DNA of 64,000 nt from assembly GCA_028681135.1 (NCBI GenBank), contig JAQUJC010000003.1:1-64000 (forward strand). Reading direction: 5' to 3'. The DNA comes from Kiritimatiellia bacterium. GTDB taxonomy: Bacteria > Verrucomicrobiota > Kiritimatiellia > CAIQIC01 > Lenti-01. The notes below the pieces were generated by a model that did not search any database, had not been told where the DNA came from, and saw only the letters and a program-made list of their open reading frames with translations. The position numbers and the translations under genes are program-made. Each line of letters starts with the position of its first letter. Within the stretch, counting starts at the first letter, position 1. Positions 43,039 to 51,041 of the stretch are shown in pieces.

Positions 43039-44181
43039 ATGAATATAGCCATCCTTGGAAGTAAATCCCTTCCCGCCTTTGCGGGTGCCGACCGCGTCGC
43101 CGAGAATATCTTGCGGCATCTGCCCACCGACGACGGCAACCAGTACCACATCTATGTCGTCCGCACCCCCGCTCAGCCCCGGGCATTCGATCACGCCCCG
43201 AACCTGCGCGTCATCCCCATCCGGGCCATGACCGGCAAACACAGCCGCGCCACGACCTTTTTCCTGTTCAGTGCTCTGCACTGCGCCCTGTGCCTGCGCC
43301 CCGATCTCGCCCATGCCCACGACTCCGCCTTCGGGCCATTCGCGTGGATTCTGCGCCTCTTGCGACCGCGCATGCCCATTGTCGGCACCTTTCATGGCAA
43401 CCCCTACGAAAGGGCGAAGTGGAGCCGCTTCGCCAAATGGTTCCTGCGCGTCTCGGAAGCGGCCTTTATCCACGCCAGTCATCAACTCACAACCGTCGCC
43501 CGTGCCAAGGTCGCCGACGTGCAGGCCCGGAGCCAGGTGCCCATTGAGTTCATCCCGAATGGGGTCAATCCCAACTCGGATATTCCCTCGACCGGCCTGG
43601 CCCAACAGCACGGCCTCATCCCGGGCCAGTATCTCATGTTCGCCGCCGGCCGCATGGACCCCACCAAGGGCCTGCACCATTTGCTCGATGCCCTGGACAC
43701 CGTGAAACCCGATTTGCCCCTCCTGGTCGTGGGCGGCTTCGAAGGCCATAACCAGGACTATTCCAAACAGCTCCTCGCCCGTTGCAACGCCACCCCCCGC
43801 CTCGTGTTGCTCCCGCGCCTCCTGACCCAGCCCGAACTCTTTGAACTCGTCGCCGGGGCCAAGCTCTTCGTCTTCCCCTCCGAGATCGAAGCCATGAGCA
43901 TGATGCTGCTCGAAGTCATCTCCTGCGGCGTCCCGGTGCTCGCCAGCGATATTGCCGAAAACACCGAGGTCACCGGTCCGGACTACCCCTGGCTGTTTCG
44001 TAATGCCGATGCCGCCCATCTCGCCGAACAACTCGCCCGCTTCCTCCGCGATGGCCCCGGCCCCGAGACCGTCGCCCTGCGCGAGCGGTGCGCCCGTGAT
44101 TTCAATTGGACCGTCATTGCCGAGCGCTACCTCGCTCACTTCAAGCGCCTGGCCCCCTCCCCGAAGGAGACCCCCCTATGA
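43039..44181 (+). CDS. Glycosyltransferase family 4-like
   Basis: The ATG at 43039 (MNIAILGSK) is preferred over the GTG at 43030. The protein is 380 aa with a GT-B fold. The N-domain has GSKSLPAFAGADRVAENILR and AHDSAFGPFAW; the acceptor/donor region has IPNGVNP, FAAGRMDPTKGLHHLLDAL and the nucleotide-sugar site FPSEIEAMSMMLLEVISCGVPVLASDIAENTE (quoted in part). It is a retaining cytosolic transferase for surface glycan synthesis. The donor sugar is unknown. The stop overlaps the next start (ATGA). Confidence 0.9.
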   Translation: MNIAILGSKSLPAFAGADRVAENILRHLPTDDGNQYHIYVVRTPAQPRAFDHAPNLRVIPIRAMTGKHSRATTFFLFSALHCALCLRPDLAHAHDSAFGPFAWILRLLRPRMPIVGTFHGNPYERAKWSRFAKWFLRVSEAAFIHASHQLTTVARAKVADVQARSQVPIEFIPNGVNPNSDIPSTGLAQQHGLIPGQYLMFAAGRMDPTKGLHHLLDALDTVKPDLPLLVVGGFEGHNQDYSKQLLARCNATPRLVLLPRLLTQPELFELVAGAKLFVFPSEIEAMSMMLLEVISCGVPVLASDIAENTEVTGPDYPWLFRNADAAHLAEQLARFLRDGPGPETVALRERCARDFNWTVIAERYLAHFKRLAPSPKETPL

Positions 44182-44585
44182 CGGCATCCCGCACTCGCGT
44201 CGAACGCTGGGAAAACAAACTCCAACAGGTCTTCGATGAAATCGATGCCGAATTGGAGGCCGAAGGCCGCAATCTGAAATACACGCGCCATCCCGCCCGC
44301 CCCCCCGCCGGCGCCACCGGCAACCCCGAAGACGATGGCCTATTCGATCTCGGCGCCGCGTTTTCTGTCGGCATCGGCTCACGCCACGGCCGCGGCTATG
44401 TCGTCCAGGCCCGCATTGCCACGCTCGATCATGTCTCCGCCGCCGCGCAGAAAAAGCTCGAAGACGACGTTGCCCGCCGCCTGCGCAAAAAGCTCCCGGC
44501 CGCCTTCCCCGGCGTCAAACTACACGTCAATCGCGACGGCCACGTCTATAAAATCCACGGCGACCTTTCACTCGGCCAAGTGTAA
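44178..44585 (+). CDS. Conserved-looking small cytosolic protein, unknown function
   Basis: The start is set at 44178 (MTASRTRVERW), overlapping the glycosyltransferase stop by 4 bp. It is 135 aa. The N-terminus is a charged helix (ENKLQQVFDEIDAELEAE), then a disordered Pro/Ala stretch. A compact alpha/beta domain follows (GIGSRHGRGYVVQARIAT, RRLRKKLPAAFPGVKLHVNRDGHVYKIHGDL, quoted in part). I do not recognise the family. Translational coupling suggests a role with the transferase or its pathway. Confidence 0.65.
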   Translation: MTASRTRVERWENKLQQVFDEIDAELEAEGRNLKYTRHPARPPAGATGNPEDDGLFDLGAAFSVGIGSRHGRGYVVQARIATLDHVSAAAQKKLEDDVARRLRKKLPAAFPGVKLHVNRDGHVYKIHGDLSLGQV

Positions 44586-44589
44586 CACG

Positions 44590-44845
44590 GTTGGTGGTTG
44601 ATGGTTCATGGTTCATGGTTGATCGTGATCGCCACTTGAAAATTGAATATCGGATATTGAATATTGTGTGTCATCTCCCCCCCCCCGTAGCACGCGGCTC
44701 CTGTCGCGTGTATTCCCAATGTGGGACAGACCCCGCGCTACTCAAACAGCCACGGCTCACCCGGAGGGTTCGCCCTACCCACCGCCGATTGATAGTTGAT
44801 GGTTGATGGCTCATGGTTGGTGGAAATTGTTGATCGTTGGTTGTC
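44590..44845. repeat. Degenerate GGTTGATGGTTCATGG simple repeats
   Basis: Two blocks (about 44590-44630 and 44788-44845) are built from 7-8 bp units such as GGTTGAT and GGTTCAT. They lie between convergent genes and are unlikely to encode protein. Confidence 0.7.
44754..44781. repeat. 28-bp copy of the position-1 hairpin arm
   Basis: Identical over 28 bp to positions 1-28 (GGCTCACCCGGAGGGTTC and on to CCTACCCA). Here the complementary right arm is absent, so this is a partial element. Confidence 0.8.
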
Positions 44846-45030
44846 GAGCGAATCCGAGAAACCTATCCGCAAAATCCGCAGCTCGACTGTTACGGCTGTT
44901 TGCCCCTTTCCAATCCTGTAAATCCAGTCAAAAAATGGCGGCCTCCTGGACACTGGACCTCCGACCTCGGCTCCCCCCTCCCCCTTTCCTGCCTTCCTGA
45001 GTTCAGATTCACCTCCGGCTGCTCCGGATA

Positions 45031-46011
45031 TTAATGCCCGCCCGCCCCCGTCTTCATCAGCCCCAACGCCACCAACTGCTGAATGCCTTCGTACTGCTGT
45101 GCGCCGGGATGCCACAACGAAAAATCGCCCTCTTTGCGAAAACGCTCGGCATAGGCCTTGTACTCCGCGGAGGCATTCCAGTAGACCCCCCGCGCCGCCT
45201 CCCGAAAGGCCTTCTCCTTGAAATCCTGCAAGTACTTGAAATGCAAAATGGCCCCTTGGGCCTTCGAAATCTTTGCCCCTTCAATCGTGTGCAATCCCCG
45301 CCGCAAAAAAAGCTCAGGCGCATACTTGAAAAACGGATATTTGGAGCACCCGAATTCCTCGTTGAATACCCGTCCGCGTGTCCCGCCCATATAGATGGAA
45401 TCCGGGGCCTCGCCATCGAAGACCGGGTGGTATTTTTTTTGAACATATCCGTCCGCATCGAACCAGGAGGCCGCCGAGCGCAGGTCGTCACCTGGGCTGT
45501 AGGCGATCTGGCCGATGGGCTCGCGGGCAAACATCTCAATGAATAGGCTGTGTAGCGCTGCGGCACCCTCCGCTTCCAGTTCGGCCGCCAAATCGGGCAG
45601 CTTCAGCCGGTCCATCTGCGGATACACGAACAGCTCGTCGGCGTCGAGCACCAGACACCAGCGCCCGACCGCAAAACGGCGCAGCAGAGGCTCCTGCCAA
45701 TACAAGGGCCCTTTGTAGCGCTCCTTCGACGTCCAAACATGGATGCGTGGATCGGCGGCCGCGAGGTCCCGCGTGCCGTCCGTCGAATCATTGTCCACCA
45801 GCAGCACCCGCGATACCCCGAGATCAAAATGGTACTGCAGCATGAAGGGCAATCGCAGCGCTTCATTGCGACACACCACAATCATCCACACCTCGTCCGA
45901 GTTCCACGCCGGCAGCGGTCGCGTATCCACTCGCCGCATCCCCGCCCAGGCCGTTTTCCGCCGCACCCAGCGGTGGGCCCGGATTTTGAGCTGCTCCAGC
46001 CGCCGGGCCAT
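45031..46011 (-). CDS. Glycosyltransferase family 2/92-like
   Basis: The Met at 46011 (MARRLEQLKI) is chosen because the longer ORF would overlap the upstream gene. It is 326 aa. The GT-A-like core has VWMIVVCRNEALRLPFML, VLLVDNDSTDGTRDL and the metal-binding DADELF. Later segments GGTRGRVF and AILHFKYLQDF resemble Glyco_tranf_2_4/GT92-type proteins. It probably adds a sugar to a surface polymer. It lies 2 bp after the truncated methyltransferase and is last of a four-gene leftward operon. Confidence 0.85.
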   Translation of the reverse strand: MARRLEQLKIRAHRWVRRKTAWAGMRRVDTRPLPAWNSDEVWMIVVCRNEALRLPFMLQYHFDLGVSRVLLVDNDSTDGTRDLAAADPRIHVWTSKERYKGPLYWQEPLLRRFAVGRWCLVLDADELFVYPQMDRLKLPDLAAELEAEGAAALHSLFIEMFAREPIGQIAYSPGDDLRSAASWFDADGYVQKKYHPVFDGEAPDSIYMGGTRGRVFNEEFGCSKYPFFKYAPELFLRRGLHTIEGAKISKAQGAILHFKYLQDFKEKAFREAARGVYWNASAEYKAYAERFRKEGDFSLWHPGAQQYEGIQQLVALGLMKTGAGGH

Positions 46012-46013
46012 CA

Positions 46014-46307
46014 CTATTTTCCCCGCCGGTTCTTCCACGAGCGTCGGAACAGGGCCAATCCCAGACTCAGGGTTTTAGGATCAACCTTGGACAAATAGGC
46101 TTCGGGATGAACCAAATCCAGAGGCCCCGCAGCATCTGACACCCCTTGCGCCTGCAAGACCGCCAACCAAGCCCCCACCCCGCACCCAACGTCCAACGCA
46201 GAGCGGACCGGCGGAATCCGCGGCAACACCAAGTCTAATATCCGGACGGACGCCTGCGCCGTCCATTCATAGCGCTGAGAATAGAAATATGGTTTGTAGT
46301 GGCTCAT
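46014..46307 (-). pseudogene. Truncated SAM-dependent methyltransferase
   Basis: This 97-aa protein begins like a class I methyltransferase: FYSQRYEWTAQASVRILDLVLPRI, then motif I ALDVGCGVGAWLAVLQ. After about residue 57 the expected acidic motif II and the rest of the fold are missing; a short unrelated tail ends in SWKNRRGK. It is most likely the remnant of a deletion. It still overlaps the upstream stop by 4 bp and lies 2 bp before the next gene, so it may still be translated. Confidence 0.65.
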
Positions 46308-47311
46308 GCAGTTGATTCCCCAGGTTGTGCGGGCACAGGTCGCTCCACCGCTTCATTGGATGCCATGCGGCAAATGAAGGTGGCTTGGTCACCAGCACCC
46401 ATCTGGTTCAGCCATTTTGCCCAGCGCGCGTAGTCGCGCATCTGCCGACGGGTAAAATGGACGTATTGCTGGCTCTGGGCAAACGATTCTTTGGAATGGA
46501 AAAAACGGTCGTGCCGATAGTCTTCGCTCGCCCAGAACTGAAAACTGCTGGAGTCCTGTAGCATCGTTTCCACTCGCAGCCCGCATTGTCTTGCTAACCT
46601 GCTGAAACTATCTTGGGTAAACAGATTCAGGTGCCGTGGCGCATCCCATTGAACCCAGTTCGCTCCATACCGGTACCTGGCGAAGGAATCCGACAACGGA
46701 ATGCGAACGATCACGCACCCTCCGGGCTCCAGAAGCGCTGCCGCTTTGGTCAGTAGCTCGCGCGGATTCGGTATGTGTTCGAACGAATGGTCGAACAACA
46801 CCGCATGATAACTGCCTGTCTCATCCAACAGATCCCGCCGCAGGACGACCCCCTCGTCTTCCGCCAAGTTTTCAGCAGGAAAATAGCGATCAATCCCCTG
46901 GCTGTCCACGCCTGCGCACCGCAAAATACTCACCAGCATGCCCGCGCCGCAGCCAACATCGAGAAAGCGATTGCCACGACGCAACCCTGTTTTTTTTAGC
47001 CAATAGAAATAATATGGTTTTTTCAGTAAATTCAATAGCCGCCCCAGCAAAGCCGATTGTCCCAAGGCTGGAGCGGTCCGCGAACGGTACAGCCAGCGGC
47101 GCAGGGGTGGGATATGACGTACATGGAACGGCGAATAATTCCGAGCGTAGTATTTTCCCATATTAGCGGGAGGTGTCTCCAGGCGCAAATGGCCGCAAAC
47201 CGCACACTGAACGTAATCAAATGCTTCCAGCGTTCCGTCCATTTTTTCGCGAGCCTGCCATCGGCAATTCCCCGTGACATTCCCACAGATGCTGCAACCC
47301 GCAATCGTCAT
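46304..47311 (-). CDS. Zinc-ribbon SAM methyltransferase, paralogue 1
   Basis: The Met at 47311 (MTIAGCSICGN) is chosen; it overlaps the upstream stop by 4 bp. It is 335 aa. An N-terminal zinc ribbon (CSICG, CAVCG) precedes a class I methyltransferase domain with motif I RFLDVGCGAGMLVSIL, DHSFEHIPNPRELL and LEPGGCVIVRIP. The C-terminal YxxRYGANWVQWDAPRHLNLF segment is strongly shared with the paralogue at 49239-50216. Such proteins often methylate sugars or lipid-linked glycans; the substrate is unknown. Confidence 0.88.
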   Translation of the reverse strand: MTIAGCSICGNVTGNCRWQAREKMDGTLEAFDYVQCAVCGHLRLETPPANMGKYYARNYSPFHVRHIPPLRRWLYRSRTAPALGQSALLGRLLNLLKKPYYFYWLKKTGLRRGNRFLDVGCGAGMLVSILRCAGVDSQGIDRYFPAENLAEDEGVVLRRDLLDETGSYHAVLFDHSFEHIPNPRELLTKAAALLEPGGCVIVRIPLSDSFARYRYGANWVQWDAPRHLNLFTQDSFSRLARQCGLRVETMLQDSSSFQFWASEDYRHDRFFHSKESFAQSQQYVHFTRRQMRDYARWAKWLNQMGAGDQATFICRMASNEAVERPVPAQPGESTA

Positions 47312-48249
47312 TGTTGTACCTCTGGACGCGTACAAGCCCAGGCTAAAGATGCTTTTTTAAAGAAACGTCGGCCAATTGTAGACCAGGCAGCCCGGCGCCG
47401 GACCCGGCGGACTTCGGCCAACGGCATATCCCGAAACAAAATCTGTTCTTGAAGTAAATCTTCCTGCTGGAGCAGCGATCCATTCCACCGGCGAAGGGGA
47501 AAGGTATAGAATTGATAGCGCGCATCATCGCTCGGCAGAAGATCAATGTCCGGCCGCTGCTTGGGATTCAAAAACCCATAGACCGGAACATGAATCTGGC
47601 AGGCTTCGGACAACCAGGCAGCAAGCCACGTAAAACTGCTGAGGCTCAACACAATATTCTTCGCCTGACGGATAATTTGGAAATCAGCGACAGCCCCTTG
47701 CGAGGGAATCAGCCGGGCGTTCGGCAGGGCCTTGAGCAAACCATCCATATAAGGCCCGGATTCGAGTTGCCCTTGAAAAACCGGTTTTAATCCCGTTCGT
47801 TGCACGACAGATCGATAAAATACAACAGGCAATAGTCCGTAGTCCGGATGGATACCTCGATTCATGATGTCTTCCGCCCGGATATTGATCAATAACTCGT
47901 CATCGCCCAGAACAGCCTGCGCCGGGCCGGATGAAATAAACAGCTCCCGACTCTCCTGGTTGGAAGGAAAATGTTCAAGTCGGAATCCGTACCCCGTCAA
48001 ATTGACTTGTTCCAATTTTCCAGTCTTCATCAGGCCGCTGACTTGCCGCAAATCGAACAGATGACCGGTCAATTTAGGTAATTCTTGATCTTGGGAATCT
48101 CGCACCGGCGCGACGAGCCTCCATTCGGGCATATGGTAGCCAGACACAGCTAAATCTTTCCCCACTAGCTGTTGAAGCCGCATGGCCACTAGATATTGTG
48201 CCATCTGATTGCCCAACCGCCCACACGGGGTTATGACGATTTCTCTCAT
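47308..48249 (-). CDS. GT11-like (fucosyltransferase-type) glycosyltransferase
   Basis: The Met at 48249 (MREIVITPCGRLGNQM) gives 313 aa. GRLGNQMAQYLVAMRL near the N-terminus matches the GGLGNQMFQYAFA-type motif of family 11 alpha-1,2-fucosyltransferases. The C-terminal AKNIVLSLSSFTWLAAWLS parallels the family SSFSWWGAWL motif. Fucosyl or another sugar transfer to surface polysaccharide is inferred. It is first of the leftward four-gene operon and is divergent from the gene at 48428. Confidence 0.7.
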   Translation of the reverse strand: MREIVITPCGRLGNQMAQYLVAMRLQQLVGKDLAVSGYHMPEWRLVAPVRDSQDQELPKLTGHLFDLRQVSGLMKTGKLEQVNLTGYGFRLEHFPSNQESRELFISSGPAQAVLGDDELLINIRAEDIMNRGIHPDYGLLPVVFYRSVVQRTGLKPVFQGQLESGPYMDGLLKALPNARLIPSQGAVADFQIIRQAKNIVLSLSSFTWLAAWLSEACQIHVPVYGFLNPKQRPDIDLLPSDDARYQFYTFPLRRWNGSLLQQEDLLQEQILFRDMPLAEVRRVRRRAAWSTIGRRFFKKASLAWACTRPEVQQ

Positions 48250-48427
48250 GGCGGCCAATATACGAAGATACCCGGCAGAACGCCAATTCTTTCACGGCGC
48301 ACTTGCGTGGATCTCGGACACCCTCCGAGCCGACGGCAATGGGTGCTCGCCGTGTGATTGCGAATGCCCCGTCTATTTCGCAAATACGCTTGCCCCTCAC
48401 CCACCCCTTTGGCACGATGCGGTCTGC

Positions 48428-49237
48428 GTGAATTCCTTTGGGCATTTCATTCTGACTCGTTTCAATGTGCCGTTGCAGTTCGATCTGCCAGCGGGACAGC
48501 AACGCGCGCCTATGGGGCTCGATGCGGGCTGGCTGTCGCGCCGGTTCGAGCTGTTCGAACGCGTCTGCCTCGCCTCCGTCGCGCTCCAGACGGAACCGGA
48601 CTTTCGGTGGCTCATTTTTCTCGATGAGGCCACCCCGGCCCCCTTTCGCGACCGCATGGAAGCCCTGGCCACTGCCCATGATTTTCTCACGCCGGTCTAC
48701 TGTGATCGGTTCGACGATGAGACCGTTCTGCCAGTAATTCGCCGGCACGGCCCCACGGATCGGGTCCGCATCACCACGCGGCTGGACAACGACGATGCCA
48801 TTCACCCGCGGCTGATCGAACAAGTGCAGCAGCTTGCTCGCCAACATCAACAACAGCAGGATATGGACCGGGGGTTTTTTATCAGTTTTCCGATCGGCTG
48901 CTGCGAACGACAGGGAGACTTTTATCTCCAGCGTTATCGCTATAATCCTTTCACCAGCTTTGTGTCCTCCCCCACGGCTGAACGCACGGTGCTGGGTAGC
49001 GATCACCGCTATATTAGCGATGTCGCCCCCGTCGTATTGCATTGGTGCCGCCCCCTGTGGTGCCAAATCATCCACGGTGAAAATGTCGCCAACCGCCTGC
49101 GAGGCATCTATTGGCCCGGGGGCGCCCGCAGTGCTTTCGGCCCCTATGCCCAAGCCCGCCCCCCCCGTTCCTGCGTCTCTCAATGCGCCGAATGGCTCCG
49201 TAGCACCCACCAGTATCTTTTCCACCGAGGAACGTGA
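48428..49237 (+). CDS. Putative rhamnosyltransferase-type glycosyltransferase
   Basis: The track ORF opens at 48209, but that part overlaps the divergent neighbour and lacks similarity. The family normally begins right before the HFILTRFNV motif. The GTG at 48428 (VNSFGHFILTRFNV) is therefore preferred, giving 269 aa, although its SD is weak. RWLIFLDEATP and ITTRLDNDDAIHPRLI (DxD-type) match the putative rhamnosyl transferase family as I recall it. It lies 1 bp before the methyltransferase. Confidence 0.7.
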   Translation: MNSFGHFILTRFNVPLQFDLPAGQQRAPMGLDAGWLSRRFELFERVCLASVALQTEPDFRWLIFLDEATPAPFRDRMEALATAHDFLTPVYCDRFDDETVLPVIRRHGPTDRVRITTRLDNDDAIHPRLIEQVQQLARQHQQQQDMDRGFFISFPIGCCERQGDFYLQRYRYNPFTSFVSSPTAERTVLGSDHRYISDVAPVVLHWCRPLWCQIIHGENVANRLRGIYWPGGARSAFGPYAQARPPRSCVSQCAEWLRSTHQYLFHRGT

Positions 49238-49238
49238 T

Positions 49239-50216
49239 ATGACCCCTCCCGAATGCCCCATCTGCGCCAATACCGCCGGCAACCGACTGCTGTCGGTCTG
49301 CGAAAAAATGAACGGAACGCTCGAACCCTTCGATTATGCTCAGTGCCCCGCCTGCGGGCATCTGCATCTGGCCGCGCCCCCGGCAGATATGAGCCCCTAC
49401 TATGCCACAGGCTATTATTCCTTCCATTCCCGCCCCATTCCCGCCTGGCGTCAGTGGCTCTATCGTTGGCGCACGGCCGCCGCTTTGGGCGGTGGCGGTG
49501 TCAGCGGACGCCTGATGAACCGCCTCAAGCCCCCATTCTATGCCTATTGGCTGGAGCACACCGGCCTGCGCCTGGGTCACCGTGTGCTGGATGTCGGCTG
49601 CGGCGCAGGCAACCTGATTCGCATTTTGCAGGTGGCCGGGTTGCAGTGTACGGGCATTGACCCTTTTTTGCCTGGCGATTCACGCACCCCAGAAGGCGCC
49701 CAGTTGCGTAAGGCCGACCTGCTGGACATAGAATCCTCGTGGGATGCCATCTTGTTCAACCACGCCTTCGAACATGTGCCCAATCCGCGCGAGGTGCTCG
49801 CCCAGGCGGCCCGGCTGCTGGAGCCGGGCGGATGCATCGTCGTGCGCATTCCGCTATCCGATTCCTTTGCATTCTTCCATTATGGCCCTAACTGGGTCCA
49901 ATGGGACGCGCCCCGCCATCTGAATCTCTTCACACGCAACAGTTTTACAACTCTGGCTGAACAATGCGGACTGAAGGTGGAGACCACTCTTGAAGATTCC
50001 TCGCGCATGCAGTTCTGGGGCAGCGAGGAATACCAACGCAATATCTTCCACAACTCTAAGGAGTCCTACGGCCACAACCCCCACCAGACCACCTTCTCTC
50101 GGCGACAATTGCGGGATTTCGACCGCTGGTCACGCTGGCTCAACGACATGGGCGCCGGTGATCAGGCCACCTTCATCTGCCGCAAAAAACCATTGGGGTC
50201 AGCCCTTGAATCTTGA
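49239..50216 (+). CDS. Zinc-ribbon SAM methyltransferase, paralogue 2
   Basis: The start is at 49239 (MTPPECPICAN) with AGGAA upstream, giving 325 aa. It has the same plan as the 46304-47311 protein: zinc ribbon CPICA/CPACG, motif I RVLDVGCGAGNLIRIL, NHAFEHVPNPREVL, LEPGGCIVVRIPLSDSF and NWVQWDAPRHLNLF. The two are clear paralogues on opposite strands about 3 kb apart. The last seven residues and the stop are supplied by the 154-bp repeat that starts at 50195, so the native C-terminus was probably replaced. Confidence 0.88.
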   Translation: MTPPECPICANTAGNRLLSVCEKMNGTLEPFDYAQCPACGHLHLAAPPADMSPYYATGYYSFHSRPIPAWRQWLYRWRTAAALGGGGVSGRLMNRLKPPFYAYWLEHTGLRLGHRVLDVGCGAGNLIRILQVAGLQCTGIDPFLPGDSRTPEGAQLRKADLLDIESSWDAILFNHAFEHVPNPREVLAQAARLLEPGGCIVVRIPLSDSFAFFHYGPNWVQWDAPRHLNLFTRNSFTTLAEQCGLKVETTLEDSSRMQFWGSEEYQRNIFHNSKESYGHNPHQTTFSRRQLRDFDRWSRWLNDMGAGDQATFICRKKPLGSALES

Positions 50217-50348
50217 ATTATGGTGGCAATTTCCGGCTCGGGCAGGACGGAGCTCCCACCACGGGCAGGTTGCCCCTCCAGGATCCTGTGGAAACGTGCC
50301 GGTTATGGGTTTGCGCTTTGTGGCGCGGACCTCCCGGGCCGCGCTGGT
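50195..50348. repeat. 154-bp direct repeat, copy A
   Basis: It begins GGGGTCAGCCCTTGAATC and matches 51107-51260 without gaps. The first 29 bp and the last roughly 100 bp are essentially identical, with about 23 divergent bases between. It overlaps the end of the upstream methyltransferase ORF. Confidence 0.88.
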
Positions 50349-50365
50349 TTCAGCCTGAATTATTT

Positions 50366-50830
50366 TTATTCCGGATTACTTTTGGGTTTACGGTCGATAA
50401 TCTGACATAACACTCGGGCGTCTTCTTGATGACGGGGATGATTGATCGCGCTCTTGATTTGCAAAAGGGATTCGATGTCGATCCAGCAGGCCTGACTGCC
50501 TCCGTATTGAGATTTCACGCGTTTCTCCCACGCTTCAGCAAAAGACAATGGGTGCATTTCGAGCAAAAGATTAATTCGGTTTGGCGCAACACCGATTTGC
50601 AAGGCCTGATTAGGAATATCGAAATCCAATAACGTGGGACTGCCATATTCCGACAAAGCTTGATTGGCGCGAGCGATGTTTTCCGCGCTGCCCTCCACCC
50701 ATAAATCCATGTCTTTCGTGTATCGCGGTTTGGCATGGAAAATAAATGCCAACCCTCCGACAACTAAATAGCGCACACCATGTTCATGGAATAACACGAG
50801 AAGATCTTCGAAATCAGGTATTTCGTTCAT
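50366..50830 (-). CDS. Nucleotidyltransferase-fold protein (AbiEii/DUF6036-like)
   Basis: The Met at 50830 (MNEIPDFEDLLVLF) is chosen, giving 154 aa. YLVVGGLAFIFHAKPRYTKDMDLWVE carries the GG and DxD-type motifs of minimal nucleotidyltransferases, with the distal INLLLEM strand. Such proteins are often toxins or antitoxin-associated NTases that modify tRNA or protein ends. It overlaps a 75-aa upstream gene by 17 bp, and the pair lies between two 154-bp direct repeats. A toxin-antitoxin-like role is inferred, not shown. Confidence 0.8.
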   Translation of the reverse strand: MNEIPDFEDLLVLFHEHGVRYLVVGGLAFIFHAKPRYTKDMDLWVEGSAENIARANQALSEYGSPTLLDFDIPNQALQIGVAPNRINLLLEMHPLSFAEAWEKRVKSQYGGSQACWIDIESLLQIKSAINHPRHQEDARVLCQIIDRKPKSNPE

Positions 50831-51041
50831 AATTTTGTCGGGCCTGCTGCACCTTTTCGACATCGTTGCGGATGGCAATCAGCGCTGACAAGCGCTCCTG
50901 CGGAGTCTTGGATTGCCAGAATGTCAAATCCCAGTTCTCTGCATCATCGAAATTGCAGGCGCGATGAGTCACCATTCGGGCACGGCGTTCCCGAGCACGC
51001 AACTTTCTGTCGAAAACGCCTGCTGGTGTTAGCTCGTTCAT
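50814..51041 (-). CDS. Small partner protein of the nucleotidyltransferase
   Basis: This 75-aa protein has a basic N-terminal segment (FDRKLRARERRARMV) and an acidic/aromatic C-terminal helix region (NWDLTFWQSKTPQERLSALIAI). The family is not recognised. From memory, short genes with a TPxERL segment are often seen directly before NTases of this kind. An AAAGG SD precedes the ATG. The 17-bp overlap with the NTase implies coupled translation. Confidence 0.65.
   Translation of the reverse strand: MNELTPAGVFDRKLRARERRARMVTHRACNFDDAENWDLTFWQSKTPQERLSALIAIRNDVEKVQQARQNYERNT

Larger units (their letters stand above)
44586..45030. other. Repeat-rich intergenic region between convergent genes
   Basis: No gene is supported here. 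It holds two blocks of GTTGATGGTTCATGG-type simple repeats (about 44590-44630 and 44788-44845), a C10 run near 44677 and a 28-bp match to the hairpin arm at position 1. The rest is low-information sequence without good codon bias. Confidence 0.65.

Noticed and set aside
43000-44139. 379-aa minus-strand ORF
   Set aside because: Antisense of the GT4 gene, which has clear family motifs.
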